Origin: Sambucus nigra
Lineage: Eukaryota; Streptophyta; Magnoliopsida; Dipsacales; Adoxaceae
Length of the DNA: 64,000 bases
NCBI GenBank assembly: GCA_949130495.1
Contig: OX422217.1
Span: 540,269,137 to 540,333,136 of the forward strand
Reading direction: 5' to 3'
A model generated the notes under the pieces. That model was not told where the DNA came from, ran no database searches, and saw only the letters and a program-made list of their open reading frames with translations. A program made the translations under genes and the position numbers. Positions 37,573-47,257 of the stretch are shown in pieces. Position 1 is the stretch's first letter. The number at the start of each line of letters is the position of its first letter.

Positions 37573-38813
37573 TCACTCTCTCACAAGTACACAAAATGAA
37601 ACAACAGCCCCCAAAAATATAAATCCCTGGGTCGGACCATCGGGTCCATCATCTGGAATATCTTCACCAAGAGCAGATCCAGTACACGAAGAAACAACAG
37701 CACGTTGCATCTCATCTCGATAGAGCTCCTCAAAGTGCAGCATCATGAGAGAGTCTCTACGTGTCTGAGCCTCCTCTCTACGAGCCTGGGCCTCCTCGTC
37801 TTTCTCCATATCTCTCTGCATAGAAGAAAATAACTTTTGCATCAAAGCTCGATCCTGACGGTGCTCCTCTTGCATTTTCTCAACCTGTAAATGTATCAAC
37901 TTAAGCTCCTCCGACTCTAAATGGGGATGACGATGAGAGGTAGAGGGTCCATACTGAGATGGAGTGGATGAGGTTTCAAAGTGCGATAACTCTGAGTGGG
38001 ATGGTATGGGATGATGGGTATGTTTAGGAAGATGACCACAGGACTGACCTAAGGATGAACTATTAATAGTGTGATAGCGGATCGTAGGAAAATCTAAAGG
38101 TAGGAGAGGGAAACTAACATCCATATAGTAACGGGTGAGTAGAACCATAAAGGGTAATTCATGTCTGATAGGTGTAGAGGGTGACATACGGACGACTATA
38201 AGAACTCCATAATTGTGATCGGGAAGATCCATATAATTTTTAATATTGATAGTGTACATCAGACTCACATGATCCGATGAAATCTGAGTATGATTTGGAC
38301 GCAAAAACGATCCAATTAAGGTTTATAAAATTAGCCTTAAGATTTCTATGATATAAAATGGAAGAACCAGGTTGTATCACCGGAAAGACAGTCTCTAGAA
38401 TAAGGTCATAGGCAGGTCTCGCGTCTTTGGACCAAAGAAAGGTAGGTTTCGTGACTCATGGTAAACTGGGTAGACAGTTAATAGAGTCAGCGGTGATGAT
38501 AACTTCCTTACCACATACCTTAAACATTATACCTCTATCAGACACAAGCATGAACAAAAAGAACTCTCGGATAAGGTCAGGATAGATAGGATCACAAAGG
38601 ATGAAAATGGGATCCCAAACACGAGTGACAAACCACGTGAAAATAATGGTTTTCTCTAGCGATTGACCTAGTAGGTAAACCTAGGATGTGGAAGAGGGTA
38701 TGATTAACATGCATTCCCTAACATAGTCAAAGGTTGGTAATGGTAATGTATTCATTCAAAGAATGTTCATCATCGAATGGAGCCAGATGCCTAGGACGTC
38801 TACTTCTAGCCAT
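37573..38813 (-). pseudogene. Additional post-pol ORF (aORF) of element B
   Basis: A separate coding region lies between pol and the 3' LTR. It starts at an ATG at 38813 (MARSRRPRHLAPFDDEHSL) and soon shows stops and frameshifts. Its last 243 codons (38304-37573) remain open. The middle region (readable in shifted frames as VWDPIFILCDPIYPDL, YHRNLKANFINLNWIVF, SSDHVSLMYTINIKNYMDL) resembles, from memory, the extra ORF of SIRE-type elements that shares a plant-mobile-element-associated domain. That assignment needs a profile search. The C-terminal third has a strongly charged helical stretch (residues about 130-215 of the open part, rich in E, K, R, Q and M) suggesting a coiled coil. The function is unknown. 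In SIRE elements this place is sometimes called env-like, but I see no signal peptide or membrane segment. Confidence 0.6.
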
Positions 38814-39093
38814 AAGTAAGAGGGAAGAGGTGTCTACAACCAACCCAAATACCACCAACCAATCCGCCACAACACTAAAAACTATCAATAACACAAATCC
38901 CATACTCCATTAGGATAACACAAATATGGATATATAAAACTAACCAAAAAAATTAAATGAAATTTCCATGAATTTTTGATGAAATTATTAAGTTGAAAAT
39001 AATGTCAAAAATTTATAAGATGTCATTTAACCGTGACAAACAACAAAAATTTATGGAAAAAAATTGTATAAAAAATATGGATAATATAGACAA

Positions 39094-39115
39094 CCCCCCC
39101 CCCCCCCCCCCCCCC
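39094..39115. repeat. Poly-C run (poly-G on element sense strand)
   Basis: Twenty-two consecutive C residues are followed by AACATACACACACACACA. Long homopolymers are error-prone in sequencing, so the exact length is uncertain. Confidence 0.9.
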
Positions 39116-39526
39116 AACATACACACACACACAAAAAAATGTTGAGTTTATATGAAATGGGTCAATCATGGAAACTAATTAATACAAAAGTGTTACATGT
39201 TAAAAAGAGTACCCAAAACATATATATGGAAACCAAGATACAAATATACAAGTGAAAAGATTGTAAAATGAAAACCTTAAAATGAAGCTTGAAAATCCCA
39301 ACACAACGCTACGAAATATGGAAAATGGCTTTAGGAAATGAGAGTTTTATATGGTTGAAGGTGGAGATGAAGGGTTGTGAATATGGAGAGACTGGGAGAT
39401 ATGGACTGAAGATGTGAGATATATTAGGGGAGAGAAAATGACTTTGACTTATAGAGAGAGATAAAGAGAGAGAGAATAAGAAAACAAAATGAATATAACA
39501 ATAAACAAACTGACCTGATATAAGTT

Positions 39527-39622
39527 CGGTCATTCGAACGATCAAGGAATCTCGTTCAAACCATACGGGAAAAAATTCAAATGAGATTACAGGCCATTTT
39601 TTGGGGAGGATCGTTCGAATGA
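39527..39622. repeat. Internal TTCGAACGA-like cluster in element B
   Basis: CATTCGAACGATC, CTCGTTCAAACC, TTCAAATGAGATT and CGTTCGAATGAG lie within 96 bp. This is about 700-800 bp upstream (minus strand) of the extra ORF start at 38813 and outside any LTR. Confidence 0.7.
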
Positions 39623-40691
39623 GAATTCATGCCCTACAAAAATAAATAAAAATAAAAAAAATAAAAAATGAAAGAGTATAAAGACCCAACAAGGTTACAA
39701 ACCCAAATAATTTTGATTTCTTCAACTGTCCAAGGAAGTGTTGAAAATAATCGGACCGTGGAAACGGAATGAATGGGTGTGAACAATGAGAGTGAGAGCA
39801 TCGCCTAAGATAATGCACAAGTGCAAGATTCCAAAAAATATATCTAAATAATATGAACTCACATCAACCTTCTGAAAATAAGGTAAATTCAATTGGAGAC
39901 TAGCCACATAAACAAAATGCGTAGAAGATCGATGATTCTCCGGCCAATAGTGTCACCCTAAAATGCAATATCATGACTTATTGTGCAAACTCATTGATCT
40001 TCAACTTATGGCTCACTCAAAATCATATATATTTTTGAATTTTACATAATATCTTGTATACTACACATGGCCTTGTCAATTTTGTATTATTTGTTCCATA
40101 TATTCTTTTAAGATCTTTTCTCTTTTTAAAAATGGTGTTTATTCATGCAAAGACAACATGTCTTTCGCAGCCCGATTCCATTCCTTAATATATAATAACT
40201 TTACCGGATAAATGATTTTCTATTTTTCTCAATCCGGGCAATGGTTCTTACATGCACATTTTTTGTGTCTAATGTTTATAATATTTGGTGACAAAATTGA
40301 TAAGACAACACCTTACTTCACCTAGCATATGTAAAGTGACATAAACATCCTCAATATTCCATGATAGGTGTGTGTATTAAAGGTAGTAATATGAGGCCAT
40401 CATAGAAAAATATATCATAAACAAGCATGAAAGCGTCATATCAATGCATAAATGGCACAAGTGATACGAAATTCGGACTAGCCACTCATCGAAAGCCACA
40501 TGAACATGGAATGATATAGTGATCTCAAAATCTCACGCACATATCCTATATGGACAAAATTTAATGAAACCTTTACAAGAAAATGAAAATATTTTTGGAA
40601 TTTTTGAAAATATATGTACAAAAATATAACTAGTTCATAAGTAAAAAGATAGACATGAGGTACAACCTAAACTTGATATACAACTCCGAAC

Positions 40692-41240
40692 TCAACCAAC
40701 GGAGCAAACCCCAATGGATTTCTTAAGATTCTCGGATCTAAGGCCATCTAGAGGTTTGGTAAAGATGTCGGCTAATTAATGATCGGTGCTTACAAAGCTT
40801 AAGGAAATGACTTTCTCTTCAACTAACTCTCTGATAAAGTGCTCATGAATCCTAATGAGCTTTATTCTAGAATTTTGAATGGGATTTCGGGAAATATGGA
40901 TTGTACTCATATTATCACAATAAACAGTCATTACACCTTGTGAAATATTGTAATCCTCCAATATTCGCTTCATCCAAATGAGTTGAGTGCAATAACTCCC
41001 GGTGGCTATGTATTTAGCCTCTGTCGTGGACAAATAAATGAAATTTTGTTTCTTTCTCATCCATGAGACAAGTACACTTCCAAAATAAGAACATCTTCCC
41101 GATGTGATCTTACAACCATCAACGTATCTTGTCCAATCAGTTTTCGAATACGCTGATAGAACAATCATTAGTGTCGAAAGAGCACCAAATCCCAAATAAT
41201 AAAGTCTCACTAACGTACTTAATAATACGCTTAATATCAA
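40692..41240 (-). pseudogene. RNase H domain of element B pol
   Basis: Removes the RNA strand of the RNA-DNA hybrid during reverse transcription. Readable motifs: KTDWTRYVDGCKITSGRCSY (the family normally has DADWA; the aspartate before W is kept), LVSWMRKKQN, LSTTEAKYIA (catalytic E region), TVYCDNMSTI (catalytic D) and HEHFIRELVEEK. The C-terminal STDH is followed by a stop where the family has Q (CAA to TAA), then LADIFTKPLDGLRSENL, and the pol polyprotein ends at 40692. All this matches SIRE-type copia RNase H. One stop and upstream frame breaks make it inactive as it stands. Confidence 0.9.
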
Positions 41241-41339
41241 GTAAATGGGACTCTTTTAGGGAGGCTTAATGACAGGCACAAACCCCTACACTAAAGGAAA
41301 TATTTGGACGACTAGCGGTTAAGTAGAGTAAAGTACCTA

Positions 41340-42140
41340 TCATACTCCTAAAAAAGTGTTCTTTACATTCTTTTCTTCGGTTTCTTTACAAAGCTTAACG
41401 GATGAACTGATGGGTATACATGCATGTTTAGTGGAGTCTAGATTAAATTTCTTCATAAGATCTTTCTCATACTTAGATTGAGATAAAAATGTCCCACTAT
41501 CGAGTTGACGCACTTGAAGACCTAGGAAGTAAGTGAGCTCACCGACCATACTCATCTCAAACTCACTTTTCATTTATTTCGCAAAGAGTTGAGTATGTTT
41601 GTCACGTGTGGATATGAAAATTACATCGACGACATACACTTGGGCAACCAAAATAGTACTTTCATCTCGATGAACAAACAACGTTATATCTACTCCCCCT
41701 CTTGAGAAGCCACGACTAAGGAGATAGGAAGTAAGCCTCTCACACCAAGAATAAGGTCCTTTCTTCAAACCGTATAAGGCTTTCTTTAAGTAAAACACTT
41801 GATTCGGGAGCTTAGGATCCTCAAACACTTTTGGTTAATCGACATAGACTTCCTCCTGAAGAATGACTTTTAGGAAGGAACTCTTGACATCCATTTTACA
41901 AACCTTGAATTTAAGATGACATGCTATGGCTAGTAAGAGGTGAACGAACTCTAACCTAGCAATAACAGAAAATGTCTCATCAAAATCAACACCCTCTATT
42001 TGGGGGTACCCTTGGGCAGCTAACCTATCTTTGTTACGAACAATGATAACATTTTCAACCATTTTATTTTTTAAGATCCTTTTGGTACCAATGACGTTAG
42101 TATCACTAGGCCATGGAACTAATCCCAAACGTCATTATTT
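41340..42140 (-). pseudogene. Reverse transcriptase domain of element B pol
   Basis: Copies genomic RNA into DNA. Motifs visible in order: RLEFVHLLLAIACHLKF and KMDVKSSFLKVILQEEVYVD (KMDVKSAFLNG-type motif with its catalytic D kept), FYLKKALYGLKKGPYSWCERL (usual YGLKQAPRAW), and then YVVD at 41625-41636 where the family has the catalytic YVDD. GAC has become GTC, so the first of the two aspartates is Val. FLGLQVRQ, FLSQSKYEKDLMKKF and the thumb region follow at 41340-41573. Stops fall near 41572 and 41829. The domain is dead on two counts. Confidence 0.92.
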
Positions 42141-42269
42141 TGTTATTAAAACAACTATTTTTTCATGGCATTTACCCAATGTTCATCTTTTAAAGCTTCT
42201 TTGAAATTTTTAGGTTCGATTTAACACAAATAAGTAACCTCATTTTCAAGTTGCGCCTTAGTCTTGACA

Positions 42270-42575
42270 CCTAACTCAATATTCTTAATAATTTTGGAAG
42301 GGTAAATTTTACGAACCCAGGTGGTTGGATCCCTTTTCTCAAATGAAGGGTCCACCGAATCATTTTGAGATTCACAGTGATCAACATCGAGGGTTGCATC
42401 ACACTCATGTGAGGAATCATCCTCATTTTTAACAAATGTAGTTGGGGCATCACCTTTTATAGTAACATTTATTGAATGTACAACTTTAGAGCTTGCAAAG
42501 TTGTAAACCCTATAAGCTCTAATCTTTGGTGAATACCCCAGAAATAAACCTTTGTCACTCCTCGAGTCGATTTTT
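42270..42575 (-). pseudogene. Integrase C-terminal/linker part of element B pol
   Basis: Between the integrase core and reverse transcriptase the reading frames give SDKGLFLGYSPKIRAYRVYN (the conserved GxxxLFLGYS block), then an acidic linker with DDSSHECDATLDVDH and WVRKIYPSKIIKNIE before the reverse transcriptase. This is usual spacing for copia polyproteins. Several frame changes are needed to read it through. Confidence 0.75.
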
Positions 42576-43205
42576 TCTAAAATCTCTCTATCCCTAAGGA
42601 TGTAACAAGGACTCCCAAAGACTCGAATATAGGCTAGGCTAGGTTTTTTACCTGTCTATAATTCATAAGGAGTTTTATTAGTATGGTGACGCAAGTATAC
42701 CCTACTCACCATATGACAAACAGTGCTTACCACTTCCGCCCAAAACCTACAGGGAACTTTTCTACCAAGAAGCATCGACCTTGCAATTTCTTGGATCATT
42801 CGATTATTCCCCTCAACTATACCAATTTGTTGATGAGTTTAAAAAGCTAAAAACTCATGCTTAATTCTAACTTCATCAAAAAAATCATTCACAACTGATT
42901 CCTTAAATTCAGTTCCATTATCACTTCTAAACAATTTATGGTCACACGTGTTGATTTTGAAGGAATCGACATTTCACTATTAGAAACTCAATTGTATCGA
43001 ACTTTTCCTTAAGAAATTGAACTATTGAATATCTTGAAAACTCAGCTACCATCACTAGAATATATCTCTTTCCTCTTATACTATCGGTACAAGTGGGAAC
43101 CATAAGGTCTATGTGAATCAATTCTAAGACACGGGAGGTGGTTATAGAGTTCAACTTCTTATGAGGATTATTAATTTGATTTCCCTGTTGACACATACCA
43201 CAAAT
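42576..43205 (-). pseudogene. Integrase domain of element B pol
   Basis: Inserts the cDNA into host DNA. The zinc-binding part begins in the preceding feature (WHQCLGHVNFRDLDRL gives the two His) and ends with CGMCQQGNQ after a stop. The core shows LIHIDLMVP (first catalytic Asp), RYILVMVAEFSRYSIVQFL, RSDNGTEFKE (second catalytic Asp) and THQQIGIVEGNNRM (catalytic Glu). It ends with SMLLGRKVP and FWAEVV. A stop lies just before THQQIG. The catalytic triad itself is present, but the frame is interrupted. It matches copia integrase of the SIRE type. Confidence 0.9.
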
Positions 43206-43690
43206 TCAGGATGTTGGTTTTTCTAAGGATGGAAAGCCTCGAACTAGGTCTCTCTTCACTAGACGATCAAGATCTCTAAAATTAACATGACCTAGACATT
43301 GATGCCAAAGGTCGGTAGGGTAAACATTGGCACTATTACAAATGAATGAAGACTTCAAAATGATCCTATAACATTTATCACTAGTCCTCACACCTTGTAG
43401 TATAGTCTCACCAGATTTATCATAAATAGTGCACTTCATCTGAATAAGCTTAACTACTAGGTTTTTGTCGCATAATTGGCTAATGCTTATAAAATTAGCT
43501 TTGAGTCCATAAACATAAAGAATATTTTCTAGTTTTGGGAAACCAGAAACTTCAATGGTGCCTTTTCCCATCGCCAAAGGTGACTTTACTCCCATCGCCA
43601 AAGGTGACTTTACCATCTTTGTGGTCTTCAAGAGTGGTAAAAAGAGATTTATCACCTGTCATATGTCTAGAGCATCCACTATTAAAATGT
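43206..43690 (-). pseudogene. Protease end / pre-integrase region of element B
   Basis: After the gag end the minus strand reads FNSGCSRHMTGDKSLF, the conserved block following the copia protease (usually WYLDSGCSRHMTG, where DSG is the protease active-site motif; the D is N here). It continues with VTFGDGSKVTFGDGKG, FPKLENILYVYGLKANFIS, ISQLCDKNLVVKL and WHQCLGH. The VTFGDG part is tandemly duplicated: a 24-bp unit is repeated in frame at 43567-43614. The family usually has one copy. Mostly open for 149 codons (43655-43206). Confidence 0.85.
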
Positions 43691-45262
43691 CACCGGGAGG
43701 TATTTTGAGTCTTAAGATAAATATGAAACACAAAAGCCTTCTTGGCCTTATCTTTTTCAACCCAGGCTTGATTTGTGTTCTTCCCTTTGTTGATCTTAGT
43801 CTTTTGGTTGGAATCATTTTCATAAGCCATAAACAACCTTATAAACTTTTCGATTAAACATTTAAATGTACTGACTAGATAATCAACCTGGTTTTTAAGG
43901 CTAGCTAAGGAGCTATAGTGTGTCCTAGGAGTAGTCGGATAATAATCCTTCCTAAGCTTGAATCCGTCTCTAAGATGACCCCTTTTATGGCAAAACGTAC
44001 AAACATAGGGTTGATTTGGAGTCATTTTTATAGGTTGGTAAAAAACTTAGCTAAAGGTTCAGATTTAACATTGGATGACTGACCACCTTCATATCCTATA
44101 CCTTTTCTCTCTTTATATCCTTTCTCCTTATAACCTAAAACTAGATCGAGAAGCAACTACCCCATTATCCTGAAATTGTCCTCAAGTGTGACTTTGACTA
44201 CCCGAGAGTGCTCGATACCTTTCTCAAGTTTTTTAATTTTTCCCTCAATTATTTTTCGAATCTCCAAAGATTCATGAAGGTATTTGGTAACAGGAGCTAG
44301 ATAATCAGTCAAATCACATTTTTCTTTACCCACCAAAATAAGCTTCTCAAAGAGAGAAATCTTAATCTCCACGAGTTGACTAACTAAAGCCTCTTTCTCC
44401 TTCAGGCTTTTCAACTCTTTTTCTAATGTCAACACCTTAAAAGTTACCCTTTTATTAATATTTTGAATTTGCATTGACTTGGTGTACAACTCAGAATAGG
44501 CGAACTGTAAATCACTTTCATCAACATCACTCTCACTTCCATTGTCATCACTACCTTGTGAGTGATTGGATACAACTTCAAGTTCATGCTCGAAAATGTC
44601 AACACTAGGATGTGACACACTTGAAGCACTATCATGACTCACTATAAAAGCGGTGAAGTTGTTTCCAAAAGGAAAGGAATCATCTAAGTGTTCAGACCCA
44701 TTCTCACTATCGCTAAGAGTCGCACTATAAACAACTTTATCCTTACCTTATCTCTTAAGCATAATGGTGCACTCATACGCTCTGTGCCTCATCACTCACA
44801 CTCAAAACATCTCTCCTAATCATCATTTTTAAAGTTATTACTTTCAGATTCTCATTTTTGAATTTCTTTTGATCCAGGGCATTAAAATTTCTATTTGCCT
44901 TGTTTTTATTTTTCTCAAATTTATATATTTCAAATTTTGAGTTTTGCTTTTTAAACTTGATAAAGTTTTTGAATTTTTTAGCAAATAAGGCCATATCATT
45001 AGGATCCATATCAGACTCATCGGATTCGAAGACTTCTCCCTTTTTAACTTTATAGAAAGTCCCTTATCTTTCCTTTCATTATATTTAAGGAAGATTTCTA
45101 ATTCATATGCTTGGAGATCACCTACGAGCTCTTTGAGTTTTAATGAATTTACCACTCCTAAATAATTAAGTACTATGACTTTTGGGATGAATCTATTAGG
45201 AAAGAATCCAATAATCTTCTTGACTAAATGATTTTCAGGGACTTTATCACCTAAGTTGAAAC
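43691..45262 (-). pseudogene. gag of element B, 3' segment
   Basis: Continues gag after element D. It opens with NLGDKVPENHLVKKIIGFFP and FIPKVIVLNYLG, then LKELVGDLQAYELEIF (capsid C-terminal core, same as in A and C). A lysine-rich linker follows, then a long charged segment (44642-44157, open for 161 codons, coiled-coil-like EKELKSLKEKEALV). The last zinc knuckle CTFCHKRGHLRDGF keeps CCH but has F for the final Cys. It ends near AWVEKDKAKKAFVF, the equivalent of IWVRKSDL in A, where the gag-only elements stop and B continues into FNSGCSRHMTG. Confidence 0.85.
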
Positions 45263-47257
45263 TGTAACACCCTATATTCTTGAGCATTTATATTTAATTA
45301 ATTTGGGTAATTTAAATTACACATGTGCCGCAATTTAATTGAATTAATTATTACATATTAATTAAAATATTAATTGGGAGAGATAATGGTTAATATTTAT
45401 GGAATATAATTACTAAGTGAATAGTAATTTATTAATTTTATGTCCTAACGAGTGGTAGTGACATGGCGATATTTTATCTCAACTGGGAGTTCATATAGAC
45501 TGCATGGGGTTAAGATAGGACTTTATTATGGTGTGACTCGGATGGCGATTTCATGTTAATGGTTGATTCCGGATGGGTTGAGATAGTTGGAATAGTGTAC
45601 CCAAGGGTAGTAATTGGGTCCCGGGGCCTTTTAGACATAACCGAGCCCATCCGGGGTGTTCGGGTCATTTGGGCTTGGCCCATTAGCTTAATTATGAGAT
45701 TAAGAGTTTTAAACCTAAATGTTGGAGTTAGAGGCATCCATAACTCAATTGGAAAACCTTAGAAATTGAAGGGAGAAGGAAGAAAAATAGAGGGATTTAG
45801 AGACCAAATTTAGAGGGTATTCATGTGTGCTTTATCAGATTTATCATCTTCTATGTGACATCAGACTGTACGAATCCTATAAGGCAAGTAATTAAACATG
45901 CTTTGATTTAATTAGCAGAATTGCATGTTCATATTATAGTATCTGTTGATAAATTCTTTTATTATAAGTGAAATTGATGTTTAATTAACGTGAGAATACT
46001 ATCATATGTTAGAATATGATTTAGAATTGAAACCCAATAGAAATTGTTGTTGAATTCGAATTATTGAATTGAATTGAACTTGTGATTTATGAAAATTTGA
46101 GAAAAAACCCAATTCATGAACCCTAGAAGTTTTAATGAGAACCAATGATGATATATATTTGTGTTCCAACCTGTTTATAGATGTAATAAACATGGAATAT
46201 CAATTGGGTTGAATCCATGTAGGTTGAAGGTTAAAAATGGAGAAAAATGATCTTCGAAAAAGAGGACCTGTTCAGGTATTTGCCAGAAACTCATTCGAAT
46301 GAGTTAAGGTTGTCATTCAAATGATATTAGTATCTCATTCGAACGAGGTTTATGTCTCATTCAAACGACCCAGGGTTTTGGACATGGAGATATATCTTTT
46401 CGTTATGAACGCGTGGCCGTCAGATTCATATTTTTCTGATTTTTTTAATTAGTTATGAATTTTCTACGAAAGGGTGTCTGAGATCAAAATTTTTAGTCAG
46501 AAATCAAATCCGGGTATTGATGCTCAGGATTATTTTACCTTGAGATTATAGGTGGATGTATATGAGCCTAGAAAGGTGAGAAAAAAAGTTAACCTAAATA
46601 ATGAATTTAGTGAAATAAATTCATAAATGTTTAATTATTGGTCGATTGGGTGAGTCTGGGTATATTAGCAAGTGAAGATACTTTAAATTATTTAATGTAT
46701 GTGAAATTAAATTAAATAAGATTCAAGGATATTGACTTGGGTATTACGGGCTAGTGCTACGGGAGTTAGGCATAGGGTAGTCAGATTTTATTTTATTTAT
46801 ATATATACGGATAGTGTGATAGTATATATATACTTGTGTGATTTATAAATATCGGTATTAAATATTTATGTGAATACATACCCATTTAGTGCTAGCGTAG
46901 GAGGTTGGAAGATGCAGGTGAATCCCATGGCTAGTGAATACAGCGAGAGTATAGTCCCCGGGTCATAGCGTTCGGTATTTATTTGTGTGTTCTTTTCGAG
47001 GTGAGACGTTTTGGGTATGATTCGGTCTCACTCTCATGGATCTATGACCGCCTCCACTATGCTTATGATTTTATTTCCTAATTCGGTGTGAGTTAACCGT
47101 CTTACGGTATTCGGGTTAGATTGAGTATACCCGGGGTGATAGCATTTTAGAGAAAGCATCCAGTGAGTTATTACTCGGGAATAGGTGGTTATTATACGCG
47201 TCATGTGTGTGAATGTTGTAGTATACTAATACGTATATAATGGGTAGATAATTATAT
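45263..47257 (+). mobile_element. 5' LTR of element D, 3'-truncated
   Basis: Collinear with 50973-52966 until ATTATAT, where similarity stops abruptly. It has the donor-like AAGGCAAGT (45882-45890), the palindrome cluster CATTCGAATGAG...CATTCGAACGAGG (46289-46372) and the TCACTCTCATGGATC segment. It lacks the last 941 bp, including the GGGCTYTGACC box and the terminus. Confidence 0.85.

Larger units (their letters stand above)
38814..40691 (-). other. Post-pol non-coding region of element B
   Basis: About 1.9 kb between pol and the extra ORF. Blocks near 40235-40260 match the post-gag regions of A and C (GTGCATGTAAGAACC on minus). It contains a 22-base poly-C run (39094-39115), a CA microsatellite beside it and a GA-rich stretch near 39450-39475. 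A separate group of TTCGAACGA-like repeats lies at 39527-39622, upstream of the extra ORF. Confidence 0.6.
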
